Shown here in pieces: positions 6,073 through 12,740 of a DNA stretch of 12,740 nt. The DNA lies in NCBI RefSeq assembly GCF_004570345.1, contig NZ_SPQM01000127.1, positions 1 through 12,740 on the forward strand, read 5' to 3'. Positions within the stretch are counted from its first letter, which is position 1. Each line of letters begins with the position of its first letter. This stretch comes from Blastococcus sp. CT_GayMR20 (GTDB taxonomy: Bacteria > Actinomycetota > Actinomycetes > Mycobacteriales > Geodermatophilaceae). The translations under genes and the position numbers were made by a program. A model generated the notes under the pieces. It had not been told where the DNA came from. It ran no database searches and worked only from the letters and a program-made list of their open reading frames with translations.

Positions 6073-6075
6073 ACC

Positions 6076-6115
6076 AGGGGTCCTGGCTCACCGTCGATGG
6101 TGAGCCAGGACCCCT
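6076..6115. terminator. Bidirectional intrinsic terminator between sigB and the acetyltransferase gene
   Basis: A perfect 17-bp stem is formed by AGGGGTCCTGGCTCACC (6076-6092) and GGTGAGCCAGGACCCCT (6099-6115), with the loop GTCGAT. It stands 31 bases after the sigma gene's stop and 20 bases after the stop of the minus-strand acetyltransferase gene, so it can end transcripts from both sides. No T-tract follows on the plus side, which is normal for actinobacterial terminators. This is the clearest terminator in the window. Confidence 0.85.
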
Positions 6116-6131
6116 CGTGCTGAGCCAGGAC
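6101..6131. repeat. Direct repeat TGAGCCAGGAC duplicating part of the terminator arm
   Basis: TGAGCCAGGAC occurs at 6101-6111 inside the right arm of the terminator and again at 6121-6131, next to the acetyltransferase stop codon. The second copy could pair with the left arm (6080-6090) as an alternative stem, or is the trace of a small duplication. Confidence 0.6.
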
Positions 6132-6135
6132 GCCG

Positions 6136-8856
6136 CTAGACCGGGTTGCGCATGCGGCGGGGGCCGGGGTCGACGCGCGCGGTCGGCGGTCCCACGAGCC
6201 CGCGGCCGCCGGCGACGACCAGTGAGCGGCCGCCGTGCCAGGGGCTGGGCGGCCCGACGATGACCGGCTCCAGGCGCAGGAGCAGGACCTCGGGCAGGTC
6301 GTCGGCCAGCCGGGCGACGCGCAGCAGCAGGTCCTCCAACGCGCCCACGTCGACCGGCTCCGACCCGCGGTAGCCGTCGAGCAGCGGCCAGGCGCGGGGT
6401 GCCCGCACGAGCTCGGCGGCGTCGAGGTCGGTGAGCGGCAGCGTGCGATAGGCGCGGTCGCCGAGGAGGTCGGTGGCGACTCCCCCGAGCCCGAAGCTCA
6501 CCAGCGCGCCGAACGAGGGGTCGTCGACGATCTCCACCACCGTCGCGACACCGGGCGCCGCCATCTCCTGCACGATCACCGGATCCCCGGACGGGATCGC
6601 GGCGAACGCCGACCGCACGCTGTCTGCGTCCAGCAGGTCGAGGCGCACGCCGCCCAGGTCGGCGCGGTGCCGCAGCCACGGAGCCGTGGACTTGAGGACG
6701 ACGGGATAGCCGATCTCGGTGGCGGCCGCGACCGCTTCGTCGGCGTCGGAGACCGTGCGCGTGCCCAGCAGCGGCACCCCGTACGCGGCCAGCAGCGTCA
6801 TGAGCTCGTCGTCGGTGAGGTCGCGGCCGGCGGGCGCGTCGGCGAGGGCCGAGCGGACCACAGCGCGCCCGGCCGCCTCGTCCACGTCCGGCAGCTCGGG
6901 CAGCTCGCCGACCGGGCGGCGCCGCCAGTGTGCGTACTCGGCGACCTTGGCCAGCGCGATCACGGCCCGCTCCGGCGTGGAGTAGGACGGGATGGAGCCC
7001 CGCGCCGGGGTGCCGTCCTCGTCGAGGACGGCGAGCTCCGGCGGGATGCCCTCGGTCGAGAGGAAGCTCGCCACGATCGGCTTCTCCGACCGCTGCGCCA
7101 CCTCGCGCAGCGCCGGGCCGAACTCCTTCGAGCCCGACATCAATGGCGGGAGGAACACCGCGACGACGGCGTCCACGCCCTCGTCGTCGACGGCCGCCTG
7201 GAGCGCCACCCGGAAGTCCTCCGGCGTGCCTCCCGCGCCGATGTCGACCGGGTCCTCGGTGGCCAGCTCCAGCCCGCGGTCCAGGACGGCGTCGGCGACG
7301 AGCACCCCGATCGCCGTGGAGTTGCCGACGATCGCCACGCGCTTCCCGGCCGGCAGCGGCTGGTGGGCCAGCAGCGTGCCGACGTCGAACATCTGGGCCA
7401 CCGTCTCGACGCGGATCACGCCCGCGGAGGCGAACAGCGCCGCCACCGACTGCTCCGGCACCGCGACCGACGTGCCGGCCAGCCCCCGGGTGATCTTCAC
7501 GTGCCGGCCGCTCTTCACCGCGACCACCGGCTTCGTGCGGCCGACGCTGCGGGCCAGGCGCGCGAACTTGCGCGGGTTGCCGAAGCTCTCCAAGTGCAGG
7601 AGGACGACCTCGGTGGCCGGGTCGGTGGCCCAGTACTGGAGGAGGTCGTTGCCGCTCACGTCGGCGCGGTTGCCCGCGGACACGAAGGTGGACAGGCCGA
7701 GGTTGCGGCTGCGCGCCCGCTCGAGCAGCGCCACGCCCAGCGACCCGGACTGGGCGAAGAAGCCGACCCGCCCGCGGCCGGGGACCATCGGCGCGAGGCT
7801 GGCGTTCAGCCGGACCTCCGGGTCGGTGTTGACCATGCCCAGGCAGTTCGGGCCCACGACCCGCATCCCGGACGCGCGGGCGGCGGCGACGAGCTGCCGC
7901 TCGGCGGCGAGGCCGTCGGGCCCGGTCTCCCCGAACCCGCCGGAGACGACGACCAGCCCGCGCACGCGCTTGCGGCGGCAGGCCTCCACCACGCCGGCCA
8001 CCTCGTCCGCCGGAACGGCGAGGACCGCGAGGTCCACGTCGTCGGGGATCGACTCGATGTCGGCGTAGGCGGGCACCCCGCGGACGTGCCGGGCACCGGG
8101 GTTGACCGGGTAGACCGGACCGGAGAAGCCGTACTCGAGCAGGTGCCGGAGCAGCGCGTTGCCGATCTTGCCCTCGTCGTTGCTGGCGCCCACGACGGCC
8201 ACGGACGACGGGGTGAGCAGCCGGGCGATCGACCGCGACTCGCTGCGCTGCTCCCGCTCGTAGGCGACGGCGAGGGCGTCCTCGGTCTGCTCGATCGGGA
8301 AGGTCAGGTGGACGACGCCGTCCTCGTAGGAGCGCTCGGCCTGGTAGCCGGCGTCCTGGAAGACGCGCACCATCCTGCTGTTCTGGGCCAGCACCTCGGC
8401 GACGAAGTTCTTGATCCCCCGTTCCCGGGCAGCGGCGGCCAGGTGCTCGAGCAGCACCGAGCCGAGGCCCCTCCCCTGGTGCGCGTCCTCGACGAGGAAG
8501 GCGATCTCGGCGTCGTCCGTACCGGGATAGCGGTCGAAGCGGCCGACGGCGACGATCTGCTCCCCCAGCAGGATCACGAAGGCCACCCGGTCGACGTGGT
8601 CGACGTGGGTGAATCGGTGCAGCTCACGGTCGGAGAGCCGCTTCATCGGGCCGAAGAACCGGTAGTAGCGGGTCTGGTCGCTGCTGCGATCCATGAGGCC
8701 GACGAGGCCCTCGGCGTCCTCGGGGCAGATCGGGCGCAGGTGCACCGTGCCGCCGTCCGCGGCGACGATGTCGGCCTCCCAGTGCGGGGGTGGCGTCGGC
8801 CGCGTCTCCTCGGCCGTCGACGGGGAGGCGTCCTGCTCGGTGGTGCGCTCAGTCAC
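6136..8856 (-). CDS. GNAT / NDP-forming acyl-CoA synthetase-like fusion, probable protein lysine acetyltransferase (Pat type)
   Basis: This 906-residue protein has a GNAT domain first (about 33-188, acetyl-CoA loop HQGRGLGS at 126-133). An NDP-forming acyl-CoA synthetase-like body follows: a Rossmann CoA-binding domain (213-305, VAVVGASNDEGKIGNALL), a flavodoxin-like part (about 360-640, FFAQSGSLG, FVSAGNRADVSGNDLLQYW), and an ATP-grasp domain (680-870, GYPVVLKSTAPWLRHRADLGGVRL). Salmonella Pat has the same parts in the other order; GNAT-first versions are known in actinomycetes such as Streptomyces lividans PatA. Such enzymes acetylate an active-site lysine of acetyl-CoA synthetase and so inactivate it. 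The phospho-His of true ADP-forming synthetases (SHTG) is absent: the place reads KITRGLAG (454-461). The gene begins with GTG overlapping the end of acuC by 8 bases. Product labels in databases may say 'acetate-CoA ligase'; I favour a regulatory acetyltransferase. Confidence 0.9.
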   Translation of the reverse strand: MTERTTEQDASPSTAEETRPTPPPHWEADIVAADGGTVHLRPICPEDAEGLVGLMDRSSDQTRYYRFFGPMKRLSDRELHRFTHVDHVDRVAFVILLGEQIVAVGRFDRYPGTDDAEIAFLVEDAHQGRGLGSVLLEHLAAAARERGIKNFVAEVLAQNSRMVRVFQDAGYQAERSYEDGVVHLTFPIEQTEDALAVAYEREQRSESRSIARLLTPSSVAVVGASNDEGKIGNALLRHLLEYGFSGPVYPVNPGARHVRGVPAYADIESIPDDVDLAVLAVPADEVAGVVEACRRKRVRGLVVVSGGFGETGPDGLAAERQLVAAARASGMRVVGPNCLGMVNTDPEVRLNASLAPMVPGRGRVGFFAQSGSLGVALLERARSRNLGLSTFVSAGNRADVSGNDLLQYWATDPATEVVLLHLESFGNPRKFARLARSVGRTKPVVAVKSGRHVKITRGLAGTSVAVPEQSVAALFASAGVIRVETVAQMFDVGTLLAHQPLPAGKRVAIVGNSTAIGVLVADAVLDRGLELATEDPVDIGAGGTPEDFRVALQAAVDDEGVDAVVAVFLPPLMSGSKEFGPALREVAQRSEKPIVASFLSTEGIPPELAVLDEDGTPARGSIPSYSTPERAVIALAKVAEYAHWRRRPVGELPELPDVDEAAGRAVVRSALADAPAGRDLTDDELMTLLAAYGVPLLGTRTVSDADEAVAAATEIGYPVVLKSTAPWLRHRADLGGVRLDLLDADSVRSAFAAIPSGDPVIVQEMAAPGVATVVEIVDDPSFGALVSFGLGGVATDLLGDRAYRTLPLTDLDAAELVRAPRAWPLLDGYRGSEPVDVGALEDLLLRVARLADDLPEVLLLRLEPVIVGPPSPWHGGRSLVVAGGRGLVGPPTARVDPGPRRMRNPV

Positions 8857-10030
8857 GTGGGTCGTCCGGATCCAGGCCGAAGTAGGGGAAGGATGCGCGC
8901 CGTGTCCGCATCACGGCGCGGTCGACGCGGGACTCGGTGAACGTGTCCCAGCGGGAGAAGCCGGTGTAGCCGCCCTCGGTCATGTGGGTCGGAGGCCGGG
9001 CGCGCAGCCCTCGGCTGACCACGTCGTCCCGCCAGGACTGCGGGATCTCGGTGGCCGGGTCGAGCGGGCTGCCGCTGACCTCGGCGAGGAGGTGGGTCCA
9101 CGCGCGGGGGACGCACCGCACGAGCCCGTAGCCGCCGCCCCCGAGCACGATCCACTTCCCGTCGCAGATCTCGTGGGCCAGGTCGTGCATCGCCTTGTAG
9201 CTGGCGCGCTGTCCGTCGACGGTGAGTGCCAGGTCGGCGAGGGGGTCCTCGTGGTGGGCGTCGCAGCCGCACTGGGTGACGATGATCTGCGGCTGGAACG
9301 CACGCAGCACGCTCGGGACGACGGCGGTGAACGCGCGCAGCCACGCCGAGTCGTCGGTGCCGTTGGGCAGCGCCAGGTTGACCGAGCTGCCGAGTGCCTT
9401 GTCGGGGTCCCCGGTCTCCTCCGGATAGCCGGTGCCCGGGAACAGGGTGAGCGGCGTCTGGTGGACGCTGACGGTGAGCACGCGGGGGTCGGTGTAGAAG
9501 GCGGCCTGGACGCCGTCGCCGTGGTGCACGTCGAGGTCGACGTAGGCGATCCGCTCGTAGCCCTGGCCGAGCAGCCACGCAATGGCGACCGCGGCATCGT
9601 TGAACACGCAGAAGCCGGATGCCGCGTCGCGCATGGCGTGGTGCAGCCCGCCGGAGATGTTGACCGCGTGCTGCGACGCGCCGCTGTGAACGCGCTGGGC
9701 GGCCAGGACGCTGCCGCCGGTGATCAGGGCCGCCGCGTCGAACATGCCCTCGAAGATCGGGTTGTCGGCGGTGCCGAGGCCGTACCCGACGCCGGGCTCG
9801 GCGGGCGCGCGCCGGACGGCGTCGAGATAGGCGGGGTCGTGCACGAGCGTCAGCAGGTCGAGGTCCGCCGGGGCCGGCTTGAGCACCTCCAGCCGGTCGG
9901 TGGACAGGACGCCGAGGCCGTCGGCCAGCCGCATGGTCAGGTCGAGCCGCACGGGGTGCAGCGGGTGGTCGCCGCCCATCGTGTAGCCGAGGAGGGAGTC
10001 GTCCCAGATGACCGCGATCGAGTCGCTCAC
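8849..10030 (-). CDS. acuC: AcuC-like histone deacetylase family protein (protein lysine deacetylase)
   Basis: The 393-residue product belongs to the zinc-dependent class I/II histone deacetylase family. AcuC removes acetyl groups from lysines, in Bacillus from acetyl-CoA synthetase, which it reactivates. All catalytic parts are visible: the His pair in GGLHHAM (130-131), zinc ligands Asp167 and His169 in DLDVHHGDG, Asp257 in CGCDAHHEDPLADL, and the catalytic Tyr301 in LGGGGYG. I chose the GTG at 10030 because AGGAGG lies 4 bases upstream; an earlier GTG at 10072 would add 14 Arg/Gly-rich residues. It is the first gene of an operon whose second gene is the acetyltransferase, with the stop codon inside the start region of that gene, so the opposing enzymes are made together. 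It is divergent from ideR across 164 bases. Confidence 0.94.
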   Translation of the reverse strand: MSDSIAVIWDDSLLGYTMGGDHPLHPVRLDLTMRLADGLGVLSTDRLEVLKPAPADLDLLTLVHDPAYLDAVRRAPAEPGVGYGLGTADNPIFEGMFDAAALITGGSVLAAQRVHSGASQHAVNISGGLHHAMRDAASGFCVFNDAAVAIAWLLGQGYERIAYVDLDVHHGDGVQAAFYTDPRVLTVSVHQTPLTLFPGTGYPEETGDPDKALGSSVNLALPNGTDDSAWLRAFTAVVPSVLRAFQPQIIVTQCGCDAHHEDPLADLALTVDGQRASYKAMHDLAHEICDGKWIVLGGGGYGLVRCVPRAWTHLLAEVSGSPLDPATEIPQSWRDDVVSRGLRARPPTHMTEGGYTGFSRWDTFTESRVDRAVMRTRRASFPYFGLDPDDPRD

Positions 10031-10034
10031 GGTG

Positions 10035-10040
10035 CCTCCT
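10035..10040 (-). promoter_or_regulatory. Ribosome binding site AGGAGG of acuC
   Basis: On the minus strand AGGAGG ends 4 bases before the GTG at 10030 and decides that start over the upstream in-frame GTG at 10072. Confidence 0.75.
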
Positions 10041-10164
10041 CGCCGTTCCCGCCTCCGCGCATCCGCACCCATCCGCGCACGGTCCGGACGCTACCCGTTG
10101 CCCGCGGGACCGGACGCCGCCACGACCACCCGTCCGGCTGACCAGCACCGTCGCCCCGCCCCCG

Positions 10165-10170
10165 TAGACT
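10165..10170 (+). promoter_or_regulatory. Candidate -10 element (TAGACT) of ideR
   Basis: TAGACT fits the actinobacterial TAnnnT -10 pattern and lies 24 bases before the ideR GTG, leaving a short leader that includes GGAGGAG at 10183-10189, 5 bases from the start codon. No good -35 is visible 16-18 bases upstream. Confidence 0.4.
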
Positions 10171-10194
10171 CGGTTCCGACACGGAGGAGTAGCT

Positions 10195-10923
10195 GTGAAC
10201 GACCTCATCGACACCACCGAGATGTACCTCCGGACGATCTTCGAGCTGGAGGAAGAGGGCATCGTCCCGCTCCGGGCACGCATCGCCGAGCGGCTCCACC
10301 AGAGCGGCCCCACCGTCAGCCAGACCGTCGCCCGCATGGAGCGGGACGGCCTGCTCACCGTCGAGGGCGACCGGCACCTGCAGCTGTCCGACGAGGGCCG
10401 GCAGCTCGCGACGGCGGTCATGCGCAAGCACCGCCTCGCCGAGTGCCTGCTGGTGGACGTCATCGGCCTGGACTACGCCGACGTCCACGAGGAGGCCTGC
10501 CGCTGGGAGCACGTCATGAGCGAGGCGGTCGAGCGGAAGCTGCTCACGCTGCTCGGCAACCCGTCGGTGTCCCCCTTCGGCAACCCCATCCCCGGCCTGG
10601 ACGCCCTGCGGGGCGAGCAGCAGCCGCTGGGCGGGGAGACCTCCGCGGTGCTGGACTCGCTGACCCTGCTGTCGACGTCGGCCACCGCGGAGGGACGGCC
10701 CGTCGTCATCCGTCGGATCTCCGAGCAGCTGCAGGAGAACGCCGAGCTGCTGCGCCAGCTGGCCGACCAGGGTGTGCGTCCCGGGGCCACCATGGACGCC
10801 CGCCTGGTCGAGGGGACGGTGAGCCTCGACGGCCGGCTGCTGCCGGTCGGGGTGGCCCACCACGTGTTCGTCAGCGCGGTCGACGAGGAGCTGACCCCGC
10901 TCGAAGCAGCCCCGATGCTCTGA
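10195..10923 (+). CDS. ideR: Iron-dependent transcriptional regulator of the DtxR/IdeR family
   Basis: The 242-residue protein is a full-length DtxR-type regulator, which with Fe2+ bound represses iron-uptake genes and can activate iron-storage genes. The start NDLIDTTEMYLRTIFELEEEG is characteristic, and the winged helix is at about 27-50 (ARIAERLHQSGPTVSQTVAR). All metal ligands known from Corynebacterium DtxR are present at the same numbers: Met10, His79, Glu83, His98, Cys102, Glu105 and His106. The C-terminal SH3-like domain (about 150-232) keeps the Glu-x-x-Gln ancillary ligands (Glu177, Gln180, in RRISEQLQ). Cys at 102 and the retained third domain favour an IdeR/DtxR iron sensor over a manganese-sensing MntR. 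The GTG start follows GGAGGAG. It is followed after 26 bases by a small gene on the same strand. Confidence 0.95.
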   Translation: MNDLIDTTEMYLRTIFELEEEGIVPLRARIAERLHQSGPTVSQTVARMERDGLLTVEGDRHLQLSDEGRQLATAVMRKHRLAECLLVDVIGLDYADVHEEACRWEHVMSEAVERKLLTLLGNPSVSPFGNPIPGLDALRGEQQPLGGETSAVLDSLTLLSTSATAEGRPVVIRRISEQLQENAELLRQLADQGVRPGATMDARLVEGTVSLDGRLLPVGVAHHVFVSAVDEELTPLEAAPML

Positions 10924-10949
10924 CGGGCTCGACGAGGGAAGGCACCGGC

Positions 10950-11270
10950 ATGACCGACGACACGGACGCACCGGCCGTGCTGGCACAGGACGTCTTCGAC
11001 GCCGCCCTGCTCCCCCGCCCGGGTGGCCGCGTCCTGCGCGCGCTCCGGCTCGCTGGCGCGTTCGGCGCCCAGCTGCTGCAGCAGCTCGTCCCGTCGCCCT
11101 CGGTGCACGACGTGGTCGTCACCCGGCGCTCGGACGGCACGGAGGTCCTGCGCGAGCCCGCCGGGGACCCGCTCAGCGCCGGGGACATGCTCGCCGGCAT
11201 CCGCCGGGACCTGGCCACCCTCGATCCGGACACGTTCCTGGCCCAGTGGGAGTCGCGGACCAGGGACTGA
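10950..11270 (+). CDS. Hypothetical 106-residue protein downstream of ideR
   Basis: I do not recognise this protein. It starts at an ATG preceded by GGGAAGG, 26 bases after the ideR stop, so it is probably in the same transcript. The N-terminus is acidic (MTDDTDAPAVLAQDVFDAALL), followed by a basic/hydrophobic segment (RVLRALRLAGAFGAQLLQQLV, about 27-47, split by two arginines) that looks amphipathic rather than membrane-spanning. A small beta-like piece (VHDVVVTRRSDGTEVLREPAG) and a helical C-terminus (LSAGDMLAGIRRDLATLDPDTFLAQWES) complete it. There is no signal peptide, metal motif or HTH. Codon use matches the neighbours, which supports it being a real gene. Confidence 0.7.
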   Translation: MTDDTDAPAVLAQDVFDAALLPRPGGRVLRALRLAGAFGAQLLQQLVPSPSVHDVVVTRRSDGTEVLREPAGDPLSAGDMLAGIRRDLATLDPDTFLAQWESRTRD

Positions 11271-11308
11271 CGGCCGTGGCGACGGGCCGCGGGGACCGTC
11301 CTTCTCAC

Positions 11309-11314
11309 TAGGGT
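11309..11314 (+). promoter_or_regulatory. Candidate -10 element (TAGGGT) of the S9 peptidase gene
   Basis: TAGGGT matches the actinobacterial TAnnnT pattern and is 37 bases before the chosen GTG, with AGGGAGA between. There is no recognisable -35. It suggests the peptidase has its own promoter apart from ideR. Confidence 0.35.
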
Positions 11315-11351
11315 GGCCGGGACGACCCAGCGAGCAGGGAGACGACCAGCG

Positions 11352-12740
11352 GTGAGTCAGCCCGATCCAGCGTCCGGCGACACCAGCGCCCCGCCGAGCG
11401 ACCCGTTCGCCGACCTCGCCGCCTTCGTGGCGATCCCGCGGATCGGTGCGCTCGCCCTGTCGGCCGACGGTTCCCGGCTGGTGGTGTCGGTCGCGACCCT
11501 CGACGCGGAGAAGAAGAAGTGGCAGTCCGCGCTCTGGGAGGTCGACCCGGTCGGCGAGCGACCGGCCCGGCGGCTGACGCGCAGCGCGCCCGGCGAGTCC
11601 TCCCCCGCGTGGGCGCCGGACGGCTCGTTGCTCTTCACCTCCGCCCGCCCCGATCCGGCCACCAAGGAGGAGGGCGACCCGAAGCCGGCGTTGTGGAGCC
11701 TGCCGCCCGGCGGCGGCGAGGCCCGGCCCGTCCTGACCCGGCCCGGCGGGATCGCCGGCTTCACGGTGGCCGTGGGGTCCGGGGACGTCGTCGTGGCCGC
11801 CGGCACCATGCGCGGTGGCTCCGAGGCCGAGGCGGACGAGGAGCGGCGGAAGAAGCGGAAGGATGCCGGGGTCTCGGCGATCCTGCACGAGGCCTATCCG
11901 GTGCGGTACTGGGACCACGACCTCGGGCCCGCCGTGCCCCACCTGTTCTGGGCGGGTCAGCTGCCCGCGGAGGAGCCGGCCGAGGGCGGCGAGGCTCTCG
12001 AGATCCGTGACCTGACCCCGGAGGCGGCCCCGCCGAGCGGTGCCGGCGAGGAGTTCCGGCTCTCCCCCGACGGCCGCCTGCTCGCGCGGGCCGAGGAGGT
12101 GCCCGACGGCCTGGCAGGCCGCCGGTCGCGCATCGTCCTCACCGACACGGCCACCGGCGAGTCGCGTCCGCTCGTCGACGACCCGCTGGCCGACGTGTAC
12201 GCGGCGAGCTTCTCCCCCGACGGCGGGACGGTGGTCTGCGTCCGCGAGGCCATGTCGACCTACACCGACCCGCCGGACTACACCCTGCTGCTCGTCGACG
12301 TGGCCGACGGCACCGCGCGCGAGCTGACCGAGGGCTTCGACCGCTGGCCCAGCGCGCCCCAGTTCAGCGCGGACGGCTCGGCGGTCTACTTCCTCGCCGA
12401 CGACGACGGCCGGCACGCGATCTTCCGGGTCCCGGCGTCCGGTGGGACCCCCGTCCGGCTCACCGGCGACGGCGCCTACAGCGACCTGCAGGTGGCCCGG
12501 GACGGCAGCGCTCTCTACGCGCTCCGCTCGTCCTTCGACTCCCCGTCCGTGCCGGTGCGCCTGGACCCGCAGGCCGAGCTGCAGGACCCGCCCGTGCTGC
12601 CCAGCCCGGGGAGCCTGGGCCCGCTGCCCGGGACCGTGCGCGAGGTGCAGGCCACCGCCGCCGACGGAGCGCGGGTGCAGTGCTGGCTGGTGCTCCCGGA
12701 GGGAGCGTCGGCCGAGTCGCCGGCACCACTGGTGCTCTGG
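11352..12740 (+). CDS. S9-family prolyl-oligopeptidase-like peptidase, N-terminal propeller part (3' end outside window)
   Basis: The frame is open from a GTG at 11352 to the last base, giving 463 codons. The product is the beta-propeller of an S9 (acylaminoacyl-peptidase/prolyl oligopeptidase) enzyme. Repeats of the WD40-like PD40 type are visible: LALSADGSRLVVSV (34-47), PAWAPDGSLLFTS (86-97), FRLSPDGRLLAR (236-246), ASFSPDGGTVVCV (285-297) and PQFSADGSAVYFL (336-348). From about 428 (VREVQATAADGARVQCWLVLPE...PLVLW) the hydrolase domain begins; the HGGP loop and the Ser-Asp-His triad would follow beyond the window. Residues 158-171 are a highly charged loop, and the segment after it (VSAILHEAYPVRYWDHDLGP) is typical of actinobacterial S9 peptidases. 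No signal peptide is seen, so it is probably cytoplasmic. It likely hydrolyses short peptides. Ribosome site AGGGAGA lies about 10 bases upstream. Confidence 0.9.
   Translation, partial: MSQPDPASGDTSAPPSDPFADLAAFVAIPRIGALALSADGSRLVVSVATLDAEKKKWQSALWEVDPVGERPARRLTRSAPGESSPAWAPDGSLLFTSARPDPATKEEGDPKPALWSLPPGGGEARPVLTRPGGIAGFTVAVGSGDVVVAAGTMRGGSEAEADEERRKKRKDAGVSAILHEAYPVRYWDHDLGPAVPHLFWAGQLPAEEPAEGGEALEIRDLTPEAAPPSGAGEEFRLSPDGRLLARAEEVPDGLAGRRSRIVLTDTATGESRPLVDDPLADVYAASFSPDGGTVVCVREAMSTYTDPPDYTLLLVDVADGTARELTEGFDRWPSAPQFSADGSAVYFLADDDGRHAIFRVPASGGTPVRLTGDGAYSDLQVARDGSALYALRSSFDSPSVPVRLDPQAELQDPPVLPSPGSLGPLPGTVREVQATAADGARVQCWLVLPEGASAESPAPLVLW

Larger units (their letters stand above)
10031..10194. 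promoter_or_regulatory. Shared divergent control region of acuC and ideR
   Basis: These 164 bases separate two GTG starts that both have strong ribosome sites. On the ideR side TAGACT (10165-10170) looks like a -10 element. On the acuC side TAGCGT (minus strand, 10093 to 10088) is a weaker candidate. GTCCGGAC (10082-10089) is an 8-bp palindrome overlapping the latter. I looked for an IdeR/DtxR iron box (TTAGGTTAGSCTAACCTAA type) and saw none. Confidence 0.5.

Noticed and set aside
6235..8940. A 901-codon plus-strand open frame antisense to the acetyltransferase gene
   Set aside because: It mirrors the codon structure of the real gene on the other strand, has no domain-like pattern, and would read across the transcript of a conserved 906-residue protein.
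10031..10194. IdeR-binding iron box in the acuC-ideR gap
   Set aside because: I read both strands for the TTAGGTTAGSCTAACCTAA-type palindrome and found nothing with enough matches; the gap is GC-rich and lacks the TAAC/GTTA halves.
10473..12416. A 647-codon minus-strand open frame opposite ideR, the small hypothetical gene and the S9 peptidase
   Set aside because: The plus-strand genes carry definite family motifs (all DtxR metal ligands, PD40 repeats), and the antisense translation is compositionally biased and motif-free.
1..12740. CRISPR arrays, tRNA genes, insertion sequences, prophage or toxin-antitoxin pairs
   Set aside because: No regularly spaced repeats, tRNA-like cloverleaf, transposase motifs, or small two-gene toxin cassettes are visible; gene content and codon use look uniformly chromosomal.

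Overview
The window is a 12.7 kb piece of a very GC-rich bacterial chromosome. Third codon positions are almost always G or C, GTG starts are common, and the gene set includes an IdeR/DtxR regulator, a SigB-like principal-type sigma factor, a DUF3099 membrane protein and a TIGR03252-like HhH-GPD protein. All this points to an actinobacterium, and the style of the proteins suggests the Geodermatophilaceae or a nearby family. That placement is inference; no rRNA gene is present to confirm it. I see no tRNA, rRNA, CRISPR array, transposase or phage gene, and the region reads as ordinary chromosome rather than an island.

Layout. Bases 2-331 hold the 3' end of a PfkB-family sugar kinase (+). It converges with a minus-strand pair at 336-1381: a DUF3099 two-helix membrane protein, preceded by an HhH-GPD DNA-repair-like protein. 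A 244-base divergent gap with two palindromes leads into two plus-strand regulators: an AraC-family protein (1626-2609) and a GAF-like protein with a divergent LuxR-type helix-turn-helix (about 2763-3794). A minus-strand STAS anti-anti-sigma protein (3846-4199) follows, then, divergently, D-aminoacyl-tRNA deacylase (dtd, 4340-4771). After a 286-base leader with a candidate redox/envelope-stress ECF promoter and small repeats comes a SigB-like sigma factor (5058-6044).

The sigma gene converges on a minus-strand operon, with a perfect 17-bp-stem bidirectional terminator between them. The operon has two genes overlapping by 8 bases: acuC (class I/II-type protein lysine deacetylase) and a large protein acetyltransferase made of an N-terminal GNAT domain fused to an NDP-forming acyl-CoA synthetase-like body. 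They form a write/erase module for lysine acetylation, probably acting on enzymes such as acetyl-CoA synthetase. Divergent from acuC across 164 bases is ideR (10195-10923), followed by an unrecognised 106-residue protein and the first 463 codons of an S9-family prolyl-oligopeptidase-like peptidase, which runs off the window.

The strongest points for follow-up are the overlapping acetyltransferase/deacetylase pair, whose synthetase domain seems to have lost its phospho-histidine, the SigR/SigH-like promoter ahead of the sigma factor, and the competing hairpins at the sigma gene's stop codon. I did not find a clearly new multi-gene system.
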